A DNA stretch of 64,000 nt. Origin: an uncultured bacterium. GTDB lineage: Bacteria; Nitrospirota; Thermodesulfovibrionia; Thermodesulfovibrionales; Thermodesulfovibrionaceae. The stretch lies in the NCBI GenBank assembly GCA_937924475.1, contig CALDSV010000034.1:41509-105508 (forward strand), written 5' to 3'. Under the pieces are notes generated by a model that saw only the letters and a list, made by a program, of their open reading frames with translations, was not told the origin of the DNA and searched no databases. The position numbers were made by a program, and so were the translations under genes. Of this stretch, positions 18,892-27,138 are shown in pieces (position 1 is the first letter of the stretch; every line of letters starts with the position of its first letter).

Positions 18892-19587
18892 TTATAGTCT
18901 CAAATCTCTATCTGGCGATATAAAAAAATAACCATCCCTTTCAAAAATAATGCCCTTGAACTTTAATATTTTTATAGCCTTTGTAACTGCTTCACGAGAA
19001 GCTCCTGTGCAGGAAGCTAATTCTCTATGAGTTATTTTATTTATTTTTATGTAACCCTCTTTTGTTTTCTCTCCTTCTTTTTTAGCTATATTTAAAATAT
19101 GTTTTAAAATTCTTTTACTTACATCTAAGAATGCCATGGCGCCAACCATTTCGTTTGTAATTCTCATCCTTTCCACCAGTGCCGACAGAAGCGATATGGC
19201 TATCATTGGATTATTTTTAAGCAATGTAAGAAACTGCTCTCTCTTGAGGATGCCAACTATGGAATTTTTTATAGCAATAATTGTGGCAGAACGAGGTTTG
19301 CCATCAATAAGACTTAATTCACCAAAAAAATCACCTTTTTTAAATATGCTGAGAACAAGCTCCTTGCCTTCAGGATCTAAAAGACAGGCTTTAACAGCAC
19401 CATCAAGAATTATATAAAGGTCTGTACTTTCATCTGATTGATAAAAAATAAACTCTCCTTCTTTTACTTTATTTATCATGAAACCTCTTGCTATGAGCAA
19501 AAGATGTTCATCTGAAAGGTTTTGAAAAATTGGTATTTCTTTCAAAATTTTAATAACCTCACTCTTTGACATACTAAACTTTATCAA
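18892..19587 (-). CDS. Crp/Fnr-family transcriptional regulator
   Basis: 231 residues. The N-terminal cyclic-nucleotide-binding fold spans about 10-130 (GEFIFYQSDESTDLYIILDG; FFGELSLIDGKPRSATIIAI, containing the phosphate-binding-cassette-like GELSLIDGKPRSAT). A long dimerisation helix follows, then a winged helix with HRELASCTGASREAVTKAIK (about 185-205) for DNA recognition. No N-terminal cysteine cluster is visible, so it is not an FNR-type iron-sulfur sensor. The ligand is unknown. It lies directly upstream of the exported-protein operon on the same strand. Confidence 0.85.
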   Translation of the reverse strand: MIKFSMSKSEVIKILKEIPIFQNLSDEHLLLIARGFMINKVKEGEFIFYQSDESTDLYIILDGAVKACLLDPEGKELVLSIFKKGDFFGELSLIDGKPRSATIIAIKNSIVGILKREQFLTLLKNNPMIAISLLSALVERMRITNEMVGAMAFLDVSKRILKHILNIAKKEGEKTKEGYIKINKITHRELASCTGASREAVTKAIKILKFKGIIFERDGYFFISPDRDLRL

Positions 19588-19714
19588 AAAATTTTAACGC
19601 AGTCAATGTTGAGAGAATGAAAGAGTTTTTCCCTTGACTATTGAATTTTGCCTTCAAAATAATATTTTCATTTTTCCTTTATCAATTCTTGCAGTAGACA
19701 TGGGTTATAATGAG

Positions 19715-19855
19715 ATTGCTTCAGGTACCTTTCAGTGCCGTCGCAATGACGAGGGGGGAGTTTGCTTCGCACCCTTCGGGTGCTCGCAGTGACAAAAAAA
19801 GGCAATGACGAGGGGGGAGTTTGCCACGGCTAACTTCGTGAGCCTCGCAATGACA
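19715..19855. repeat. Dispersed BIME-like inverted repeats
   Basis: Two adjacent units share a 20-bp core (gcaatgacgaggggggagtt) and can fold through cttcgcacccttcgggtgctcgc or cacggctaacttcgtgagcctcgc-type arms. Related units lie at 22888-22946 and 59795-59881, all intergenic and ending in the tcattgcgag/ctcgcaatga theme. Confidence 0.6.
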
Positions 19856-19933
19856 ATGAAAAATGGAATTCTCACTTTGATATTAAAAGGAATAGAAAGC
19901 TTCCATTGAAAAGGAGATGGAAAGAATTAATTT

Positions 19934-19963
19934 TTGACAACTGTTAATTAAATTTAATAAAAT
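19934..19963 (+). promoter_or_regulatory. Sigma-70-type promoter for the TauE/SafE gene, possibly leaderless
   Basis: TTGACA at 19934-19939, 18-bp spacer, TAAAAT at 19958-19963. The expected start site is near 19970, essentially on the GTG codon at 19969, and no ribosome-binding site precedes that codon. Confidence 0.5.
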
Positions 19964-19968
19964 TTTCT

Positions 19969-20706
19969 GTGCAAGAAAACATCATTATAATTGTAGGTCT
20001 TGCTATACTATCTTTTGTCTCCGGAATGCTTGGTCTTGGTGTGGCTTTCTCCGCTATACCATTTTTGGGTCTTTTTATGAAAGACCTTGTCCATGAAGTT
20101 CAACCTCTAAGTCTTCTTCTTAACGGAGTGACTGCTTTACTTTCCACCTTAGGATTCGCTAAAAGTGGTTTTGTGGATTGGAAAAAAGCAATTATCCTTT
20201 CAATCATTACCACAGTTTCCGCGCCAGTTGGTGCTTATATTGTCCAGTATGTGCCCCAGAATTATGTATGGATTATTTACTTTTTAGCAGTATTTTATCT
20301 GGCATACAGGTTATTTAAACCCTTGAAAGCTACGGAAGGCAAGGAGAATTTTAAATTAGCAGCAGTCTTAGCTATACCTATATCAGTTCTTTCTGGTTTC
20401 CTCGGAGTAGGACCGGGATTCTTACTAATGCCAACTTTGATTTTAGTAGGTTTTAACCCTAAAAGAGCCGCTGGTATAAATGCTTTTGCTGTTTGTCCTC
20501 CTTCTTTTTCTGCCCTTTTACCGCATCTTCAGACAGCCCATTGGAATATTAAATTAACTGTTTGGCTTGTCTTAGTGGGAGCTTTATTTTCTTTTTTTGG
20601 TGCGAGGACAACGAGTCTTTTTGTTCCCAGTGTAAGAGTAAAACAGATATTTGCTATATTGATTCTTATAGTAACAGCCTATAAAATACTAACTCTTCTT
20701 CAGTAA
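19969..20706 (+). CDS. TauE/SafE-family membrane permease
   Basis: 245 residues, GTG start. About eight hydrophobic segments with two internally related halves: the first contains GMLGLGVAFSAIPFLGLFM and the second GFLGVGPGFLLMPTLILVGF, the signature duplicated G-x-G regions of the TauE/SafE (DUF81) family. These carry organic or inorganic sulfur anions such as sulfite or sulfoacetate across the inner membrane. In a possible sulfate reducer, sulfite or sulfur-compound export is plausible, but the substrate cannot be read here. It is convergent with the HEAT-repeat gene. Confidence 0.8.
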   Translation: MQENIIIIVGLAILSFVSGMLGLGVAFSAIPFLGLFMKDLVHEVQPLSLLLNGVTALLSTLGFAKSGFVDWKKAIILSIITTVSAPVGAYIVQYVPQNYVWIIYFLAVFYLAYRLFKPLKATEGKENFKLAAVLAIPISVLSGFLGVGPGFLLMPTLILVGFNPKRAAGINAFAVCPPSFSALLPHLQTAHWNIKLTVWLVLVGALFSFFGARTTSLFVPSVRVKQIFAILILIVTAYKILTLLQ

Positions 20707-20719
20707 AGTAGCTAATTAT

Positions 20720-21115
20720 CTAAATATCACCCTTGTATTTTTCAGAAAAATTTTCCATTAGCTCTATGGCTTTTTTCCTAACAATTCCCTCTTCATTTTC
20801 AATGCAATTTATAATAAAAGCTTTAGCGGGCTCTGAATCTATTTCATAGAGAGCTTCCAATATATGCCTTTTTAAAAAGGGGTTATCTATGGAATTAAAC
20901 AAATCTATTAGCGCATCCACGGCTATATGAGACTTTAATTTGCCAAGAATCCATACTGCCCTCTCAATAGTATCTCTTACTGGATGTCGCAAGGCATTTA
21001 TTAATTTTTCCTCAAAGTCTTTTTTGTCATGTTCCACAAGAAACATAGCACAGTGAGGACATTTTCTTTCATTTTCACCAATTTCTCTCCAACAATAAGG
21101 ACAGAAAAATATCAT
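20720..21115 (-). CDS. Zinc-ribbon plus HEAT-repeat protein
   Basis: 131 residues. The N-terminus has a zinc-ribbon-like CPYCWREIGENERKCPHC (two CxxC pairs). The remainder is three HEAT-like helical repeats (ERAVWILGKLKSHIAVDALI; KRHILEALYEIDSEPAKAFI; RKKAIELMENFSEKY). Such small proteins act as interaction modules. It starts 6 bp after the uspA-like stop, so it is probably the third gene of the fluoride-riboswitch operon. Its role is unknown. Confidence 0.7.
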   Translation of the reverse strand: MIFFCPYCWREIGENERKCPHCAMFLVEHDKKDFEEKLINALRHPVRDTIERAVWILGKLKSHIAVDALIDLFNSIDNPFLKRHILEALYEIDSEPAKAFIINCIENEEGIVRKKAIELMENFSEKYKGDI

Positions 21116-21121
21116 TTTAAA

Positions 21122-21547
21122 TCATTTGACAATTGTAACTGTGCAATGGGAATAGGTGGAGACTCTTTTTGATACAGAGCCAACAAGCCAGCTTTCAATT
21201 TTTGATTTTCCTTTCGGACCAAGGATAATCATGTCAATATTGTTTTCCTTTGCATATTTCACTATTTGATCTGCCGGATGTCCTACTGCAATTTCTGTTT
21301 TTATCTCTATGTTTTTCTCCTTTGCCTTTTCTTTTAATTCTTTGAAGCGTTCTTCATAATACTGTTTGGCATTGTCAATAACAGCCCGCATCTCAACAAT
21401 ATCGGCTTGTTCAGGTGGCTGAGCAACAGAAAGAACTGTTATCTCCATTTCTGTGTTTGGACAAAGAGTTGCAAGCTCTAAGCTAAACTCAAAAGCCTTA
21501 TAGGATGGTTGTGAACCATCGAAACCTACAAGTATCCTCTTTAACAT
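21122..21547 (-). CDS. Universal stress protein, UspA family
   Basis: 141 residues forming one Usp domain: MLKRILVGFDGSQPSYKAFE at the start and the ATP-binding signature G-2X-G-9X-G-S (IILGPKGKSK ... VGSVSKRV) near residue 110-130, so it should bind ATP. It begins 3 bp after the stop of the antiporter gene, and the pair lies downstream of the fluoride riboswitch. Usp genes are known members of crcB-motif regulons. It probably supports survival or regulates the transporter under fluoride stress (inference). Confidence 0.85.
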   Translation of the reverse strand: MLKRILVGFDGSQPSYKAFEFSLELATLCPNTEMEITVLSVAQPPEQADIVEMRAVIDNAKQYYEERFKELKEKAKEKNIEIKTEIAVGHPADQIVKYAKENNIDMIILGPKGKSKIESWLVGSVSKRVSTYSHCTVTIVK

Positions 21548-21550
21548 AAC

Positions 21551-22711
21551 CTATCCCTCCTTCTTTTTTGTTAATAAATAGCGAGGTATAAAAAACGCAT
21601 TTGCTATCAAGGTTGGCACAACAGCACTTCCTATAATTGCTGTAATTAGTAAAGAATATTGTTGCTGGTCAATTATACCATGGGTGAATCCAAAAAGAGC
21701 AGATATAGAACCAAAAGTAAGTCCAGTGGACATAAGAAGCGTAGTATAGATACCTTCTTTCTGAGCATATTTAAAAGCTTTTGTAATAGGTAATACTCCT
21801 AAAAACTTAGTAATCATCTTACCCATGAATAACACTAAAAGAGCAAAGGGTGCTGAGAGAAGTGAAGGTATAGAGACAAAATAACCTGCTCTAATAAAAT
21901 AAAAAGGAGTAAGAAGTCCGAAAGTCAAGGTTCTTAATCTTCTTATAAGGTTATGATCTTTACCTACAGAGCCTGCTAAAACCATGCCAATTATATAGGC
22001 AGGTAAGACAGGTTCACTTTCAGACCATGCTGCCAAGGCTCCAAGACCAAAAAGGAAAAGCAATAGATATTTTGCTTCTATCTCTGAAGGTTTGCCTCCA
22101 TATTTTTTAAAGAATTTTGGAGTAATGTACAAAAGAAGAATCATCACTGCCACCGTAACAAATGCAAATATCACTGTTTTAATTGTAAAGGGTGAAAAGA
22201 TAAATCCAAGTGCTAAAACTGTTCCAAGATCATTAATAAAGCAGGCAGCAAGTATAATCTTGCCAAAGTCGGTCTTATTAAGACCAAATTCAAGCATCAC
22301 AGCATAAACAACTGCCACAGATGTTGTTGAGAGAGCAACACCAGCAAGCCAACTCGCTTTTATTGTCCAACCAAGCAGATAATAAACAATAGCAGTGCAA
22401 CCAAGAAAAGGAGCTAAGAAAGCCACCAACCCAATAATTGTTGCTTCTTTCCATTTAAGCTTAAATACTTCAGGGTCAATTTCAGCACCAGCAAGGAAAG
22501 TAAGGACTATAGCGCCTGCACCAGCAAGAAACTTTATCCATGGCTCGTTTGCATTTAGGCTTAATCCCAAAGCACCGGTAATCAGAAGTTGAGCCAGTGT
22601 TCCTACCATAATCTCAGAAAGAGCTGTAGCTAATTTAAGCCATTTGCTAATAAGAGCTGCCAGGAGGGCAAGTCCAATCCAAACAGAAGCAACCATCCAT
22701 ACTTCATGCAT
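21551..22711 (-). CDS. CPA2-type cation/proton antiporter (fluoride-responsive)
   Basis: 386 residues from the ATG at 22711 (MHEVWMVASVWIG), chosen because AGGAGG precedes it and because the longer frame runs into the riboswitch. About 12 transmembrane helices. Family marks include FLAGAEIDPEVFKLKWKEA in the early helices and ALSTTSVAVVYAVMLEFGLN, then AACFINDLGTVLALGF, where the conserved aspartate of Na+/H+ exchangers lies. Antiporters of this kind are known members of fluoride-riboswitch regulons, where they probably counter the acid or ion load that comes with HF entry. Co-transcribed with the Usp gene. Confidence 0.85.
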   Translation of the reverse strand: MHEVWMVASVWIGLALLAALISKWLKLATALSEIMVGTLAQLLITGALGLSLNANEPWIKFLAGAGAIVLTFLAGAEIDPEVFKLKWKEATIIGLVAFLAPFLGCTAIVYYLLGWTIKASWLAGVALSTTSVAVVYAVMLEFGLNKTDFGKIILAACFINDLGTVLALGFIFSPFTIKTVIFAFVTVAVMILLLYITPKFFKKYGGKPSEIEAKYLLLFLFGLGALAAWSESEPVLPAYIIGMVLAGSVGKDHNLIRRLRTLTFGLLTPFYFIRAGYFVSIPSLLSAPFALLVLFMGKMITKFLGVLPITKAFKYAQKEGIYTTLLMSTGLTFGSISALFGFTHGIIDQQQYSLLITAIIGSAVVPTLIANAFFIPRYLLTKKKEG

Positions 22712-22733
22712 AGGTAATAACCTCCTAAAAAAT

Positions 22734-22820
22734 AAAAAAACTCCTACACCCTTTTTGAGAGTAGGAGTCATTAGCCTCTAAAACTTAGAAGCACTTAAAA
22801 GGCGAACTCCATCGCCATTA
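22734..22820 (-). ncRNA. Fluoride riboswitch (crcB motif) with terminator platform
   Basis: On the minus strand the aptamer starts GGCGATGGAGTTCGCC (22816-22801). It continues with a GCTTCTAA/TTAGAGGC hairpin and ends GCTAATGACTCCTAC. The GGAGT loop can pair with ACTCC to form the crcB pseudoknot, and the TAATGACTCCTAC end matches the family consensus. The last eight aptamer bases, ACTCCTAC (22768-22761), also pair with GTAGGAGT (22747-22740) to build a terminator followed by a T-rich tract. Fluoride binding would hold these bases and prevent termination, turning on the antiporter-usp genes. Confidence 0.92.
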
Positions 22821-23159
22821 AGAATAAAATTATAACATAACTAAAGTTGCTTAAAATAGAAGTTCCCTCGTAAAAAAATTTTTAAACCTTGCCACGCAGT
22901 CCTTACAGACTGCTCGCAATGACGGAGTGGGTAGTCATTGCGAAATAACATTTATGTGCAAGAATCAATTCGCCCACTTGAGATTTTGCTTATTCAGAAA
23001 TATAATATATGGGAAATTTAAAAAATTGACGAAAAAATTTCCATGAAAATCATTTTAGGCATTTGATAGAATAACATAAATTCCAAAAAAGGGAGACAGA
23101 GGGAGAAGATTTTTATTAATTTATTAGTTAAAATGGATACCTCTGGAAGAGGTTAAACT
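22821..23159. other. Intergenic region between riboswitch operon and defence island
   Basis: About 340 bp. It holds a dispersed repeat at 22888-22946 and A+T-rich sequence. TTGACG at 23026 could be a -35 element for the defence island but no good -10 was seen. A purine-rich GGGAGACAGAGGGAGAAG lies at 23091-23108. Confidence 0.4.
22888..22946. repeat. Dispersed inverted repeat
   Basis: Contains ctgctcgcaatgacgg and gtcattgcgaaat, the same themes as the repeats at 19715 and 59795. Intergenic. Confidence 0.5.
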
Positions 23160-23315
23160 ATGAATCAAGAAAAAATAACACTAAGACAGCTTGAAACACA
23201 TCTATTTAAGGCTGCTGATATTCTGAGGGGTAAGATGGATGCCTCTGAATACAAGGAGTATATCTTTGGTATGCTCTTTTTAAAGCGTGTATCAGGGGGT
23301 ATTCAATATGATTAA
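23160..23315 (+). pseudogene. hsdM: Truncated type I restriction-modification HsdM N-terminus
   Basis: A 51-residue frame from the ATG at 23160, preceded by GGAAGAGG. Its sequence ([39 protein letters not shown]) is the conserved N-terminal helical domain of type I modification subunits. It diverges after LKRVS and stops at 23313-23315, overlapping the helicase ATG at 23308. The rest of hsdM is absent. The junction suggests that the defence island replaced an hsdM gene by recombination or insertion, inheriting its upstream region. The short peptide could still be made and couple translation to the helicase. Confidence 0.75.
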
Positions 23316-24549
23316 AGAGGGAGATATAATTGAGGGACCCTTCTGGCAAGAGCCTGTAGAAATAAAGAAGGTTGAAGAACGCGCTAATCATATCTATATC
23401 TTAGGTGCAACCAATTACTCCAAAGAGCATATAGACGAGTTAATAAGAAAAGAAGATCTTGATAAGATTAAGGTATTAAATTCTATTTTGGATTTTTCAA
23501 CCAAAGCCTCCGAAGCTTTTTTAGCCCTTGAGGCAAAACGCTTTAAACTTGCTTCACTCTTTGACCCTCTCTTGGCAATGAATATTTCCAAAATAGACCC
23601 TTTACCTTTTCAGCTGGAGGCGGTCTATGGCTATGTTTTAAAGCTTCCTCGCATAAGATTTCTCATAGCGGACGATCCCGGAGCTGGAAAAACTATCATG
23701 GCAGGGTTAATTATCAAAGAATTAAAGCTAAGAGGTATGGCGAAACGAATTCTAATAGTGGTACCTGGTCATCTAAAAGATCAGTGGAGAAGAGAGTTAA
23801 AGGAAAAATTTCAGGAAACCTTTGTGGTAATTGATAGAAATATATTAGATGCCCATTATGGAGAAAATATATGGCAGAAGGAAAATCAAGTTATCACTTC
23901 AATAGACTTTGCAAAGCAGAAAGATATCCTATCATCTTTAAGTGGTGTTGATTGGGAATTGGTTATAGTGGATGAGGCGCATAAAATGGCTGCTTACAGA
24001 TATGGAGATAAGACCAAAAAGACCGATAGGTATGAGTTAGGGGAAGTCCTTTCAAAAACTTCAGAAAATCTCCTATTTTTGACTGCAACGCCTCACAAAG
24101 GAGACCCAGAAAACTATAGACTTTTCCTTGACCTTTTGGAACCGGGATTTTTTGCTACCCCTGAACTAATAAAAGAATCTATTAGAGATAAGGATAATCC
24201 CCTTTTTATTAGAAGGTTAAAAGAAGTCTTAAGAGATTTTGATGGTAAGCCCATTTTTACAAACCGTTATCCAAAAACTATCAAATTTAGACTGTCAGAC
24301 GAGGGAAAAAGGCTATATAATGAACTTTCCGCCTATGTTATAAGCCAGTACAACAAAGCAAAAGATTATGATAAAAGAAGGAATGTTGCTTTTGCTTTGT
24401 TTATTTTACAAAGAAGGATGGCTTCAAGCTGTTATGCACTTCTTAAATCTCTTGAGAGGAGAAAAGATAGACTTGAGGAACTCCTTAAATCATCCCAACT
24501 ACCCAAAATAGAGAGAGACATAGACTTTGAAGAGATAGAAGATTACTAG
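23308..24549 (+). pseudogene. SNF2-type helicase of defence triad, N-terminal part ended by amber codon
   Basis: ATG at 23308 follows GGGGGT. This part carries Walker A (DDPGAGKTIMAGLIIKELK), the DEAH box (VIVDEAHKMA) and motif III (FLTATPHKGD) of a SNF2/DEAD-like translocase. It ends at TAG 24547-24549 after EEIEDY, but the same frame continues open for 2.1 kb with the remaining helicase motifs, so one codon interrupts a single gene of about 1110 residues (23308-26643). Alone, the fragment lacks motifs V and VI and should be inactive. Read as a nonsense mutation; readthrough is possible but unproven. Confidence 0.8.
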
Positions 24550-24702
24550 GAAGAGGAAAGGATAAATGAAGAGAAACAATGGGAGACCCTTAGCTTTGCG
24601 AGAAATAGGGAAGAACTAAAAGAAGAGATAAACATACTTCGCCAGCTGATAGAAAAGGCAAAAAAGATCGTAGAGGAAAATAAGGAAATCAAGCTACAAC
24701 AA

Positions 24703-26643
24703 TTGAATCTTGCAATAACAGAAGGCATTAGGAAGATCAGAGAGATTGGAGGCAATGAGAAGATATTAATCTTTACTGAGTCCAGGGATACGCTTGAATA
24801 TTTGGTGGACAAGATTAGGACTTGGGGTTACAAGGTAAATTTTATACACGGTGGGATGAAGTTGGACGAGAGAATAGAAGCGGAAAAGATTTTTAAAAAT
24901 GAAACTCAAATTATGGTGGCAACGGAGGCTGCTGGTGAAGGTATAAATCTACAGTTTTGCCACCTTATGATTAACTATGATATACCCTGGAATCCTAACA
25001 GGCTTGAACAAAGGATGGGAAGAATCCATCGATATGGACAACAAAAGGATGTTTATATCTTCAACTTAATAGCAGAGGATACAAGAGAAGGAAAAGTTTT
25101 AGTTAAAATCCTTGATAAACTTGAAGAAATTAGAAACGCCATAGGAAGCGACAAGGTCTTTGATGTTATTGGAGAAGTCTTTCAAGGTGTAAATCTTTAT
25201 CAGCTTATTTTAGAGGCAGTATCTAATGCAAAGAGTACGGATGAGATAATAAAGGAATTGGATATTAAAATAGACGAAGAATACCTAAAAAGAATCAAGG
25301 ATGCGTTGGGAGAAAGCTTGGCAACGAGAAATATTGATTTTACAAGAATCAAGGAAATGGCAGAAAGGGCAAAAGAGTATAGATTAGTTCCGGAGTATGT
25401 GGAGGAATTTTTCAAAAAAGCCTTGTGCCTTGCAGGAGGAAAGTATAGGATTAGAAAAGATGGCTTCATTTCAATAGATTCTATCCCTTACGAAATTAAG
25501 AAAATTGCGGGAGATAATAATTTTAAGAACTCATCCAGTTTTATTTTAAAGTCTTATCAAAAGGTAACCTTTGACAAGTATATTGCCTCTAAAAATCCCG
25601 ATGCAGATTTTATCTCTTTTGGGCATCCCCTCCTTGAGGCATTGATTGAGTGGGTAATTAAAAATCATTTTGTTAAATTACAAAAGGGTGCACTATTTGA
25701 AGACCCATCGGGAAGGTATGGGGGAACAATATGGTTTTTTGAGGGAGAGGTGAAGGATGGTAAGGGAGATACTGCTGGCAAACGCCTTTTGGCAATATAT
25801 GATGATGGAAAAGAGCTAATGGAGGTAAATCCCGCAATCCTGTGGGATTTTGTGCCGGTGGATACAAAAGATAATGTTAGTCTGGACATAACAGAAAAGA
25901 GGGCACAGAATTATGCCATAGATTTAGTTGAAAGATACAAGGAGGAGATACTAAAAGAGAGGAAAAGACAGACAGAGATAAAAATAAAATACGGAGTTAA
26001 ATCTCTTGAATATATAATAGGGAAGCTTGATGAGGAACTCACCGAATTTTATGAAAGAGAAGAATCAGGAGAACAGGTAGAGATTGTTATTAGAAATAAG
26101 GAAGATAAAAAGAGGAAATATGAGGAAGCTTTGGAAAAGCTAAAAAGAGAGATAGAACAACAGACAAGTCTTAGAATATCTATGCCCCAGTTTTTAGGTG
26201 CTATACATGTAATTCCCAACACCTCTAAGGAAATGGAAAGCGATGAAGAAATAGAAAGAATAGGCATGAAAATTGTTATGGAGCACGAGAGAAAGCAAGG
26301 AAGAAAGCCTGAAGATGTTTCAAAGGAAAACTTAGGATACGATATAAGGTCAAAGGGAGAAAAAGAAACCAGGTATATAGAAGTAAAGGCAAGGAATCAA
26401 GAAGGTGATATTGCCCTAACTACCAACGAATGGCTAAAGGCTAAAAGGTTTAAAGAAGAATACTGGCTTTATGTGGTTGCCAACGCAAGCACAACTCCCA
26501 CCCTTTATATAATAAATAACCCCGCAGAGAATTTAAAGGCTGTGGAAAAGGTGGAGGTTGTAAGGTTTATAGTGCCAACGGAAGAATGGAAGCAAAAGGG
26601 AAAAAAGATTGGAGGGCAAGATGAAAAGCTATATAGAAGATAG
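24703..26643 (+). pseudogene. SNF2-type helicase C-terminal part with DUF3883 domain
   Basis: In the same frame as the upstream fragment. The first possible start after the TAG is a TTG at 24703 without a good ribosome-binding site. It has the second RecA-like lobe (KILIFTESRDTLEYL; VATEAAGEGINLQFCHLMIN; EQRMGRIHRYGQQKDVYIFN). The C-terminal DUF3883 domain (GYDIRSKGEKETRYIEVKA, then WLKAKRF) has the E-x-K arrangement of nuclease-like folds. Helicases of this build travel with DUF1156 methyltransferases and DUF499 ATPases in antiviral islands. The stop overlaps the methyltransferase start (26621), showing a tight operon. Confidence 0.75.
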
Positions 26644-27127
26644 CTTCCCTGTTAAAGAGGTAAGCCAAGAGTCTGCAAGGGAAAAAAACATAAGGCATGG
26701 GCACATTTCCACACTGCATATATGGTGGGCAAGGAGGCCCTTGGCATCGTCAAGGACTACCATTTATTCTGCCTTGATACCAGCAAAAGAGGATATCGTA
26801 GAAAAGGACAAAACGAGAAACTTTATCATAAACCTTGCAAAGTGGGAAAACTCCTTAAACAAAGCCTTAATTGATAAGGCAAGGAGGGATATTTTAGAGG
26901 CAAAGGGCGGAAAGCCCCTTAGAGTATTGGATCCCTTTTCGGGCGGTGGTTCCATTCCCCTTGAGTGTTTAAGGCTTGGATTGGAAACCTATGCCAACGA
27001 CTATAACCCAGTGGCGGTTTTGATCCTAAAATGCGCCCTTGAATACCCTATGAAGTACGGAAAGCCAGGGGTGGTGGAAATAAAATTTGAAGAATTTGGT
27101 CAAGAGGTAAAAGGGGAAAAAAAGTAA
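26621..27127 (+). pseudogene. DUF1156 DNA methyltransferase, N-terminal fragment
   Basis: ATG at 26621 after GGAGG (a TTG at 26609 is less likely). MKSYIEDSFPVKEVSQESAR and HISTLHIWWARRPLASSRTT are the DUF1156 hallmark. VLDPFSGGGSIPLECLRLGL is the S-adenosylmethionine-binding motif I of adenine-specific methylases. The frame stops at TAA 27125 directly after A AAA AAG; the next frame continues the same protein. As read, this 168-residue piece lacks the catalytic DPPY motif. It could join the next segment by a -1 frameshift (see 27104-27127). Confidence 0.8.
27104..27127 (+). other. Candidate -1 frameshift site (dnaX-like slippery heptamer)
   Basis: The zero-frame codons are GAA AAA AAG TAA, giving heptamer A AAA AAG at 27118-27124 with a stop immediately after. 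An AGAGGT Shine-Dalgarno-like element lies at 27103-27108, about 10 nt upstream, a layout like that of E. coli dnaX. A -1 slip leads into [12 protein letters not shown], the natural continuation. A single-base deletion in a real or sequencing sense would look the same. Confidence 0.5.
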
Positions 27128-27138
27128 ACAACAAAATT

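Larger units (their letters stand above)
19588..19968. other. Intergenic region with dispersed repeats and a promoter
   Basis: About 380 bp between divergent genes. 19715-19855 holds two copies of a GC-rich element (each containing gcaatgacgaggggggagtt, starting near 19743 and 19802). Each is followed by an inverted partner ending in cgcaatgac or cgcagtgac. The right end holds the permease promoter. Nothing coding was seen. Confidence 0.6.

Noticed and set aside
22711..22771. Longer antiporter start at 22771
   Set aside because: The extra 20 codons are riboswitch and terminator sequence; the ATG at 22711 has AGGAGG.
24547..24549. TAG read as pyrrolysine or another recoded residue
   Set aside because: No pyl genes or recoding signal are visible here, and other TAG codons in the window act as ordinary stops; a nonsense mutation is simpler.
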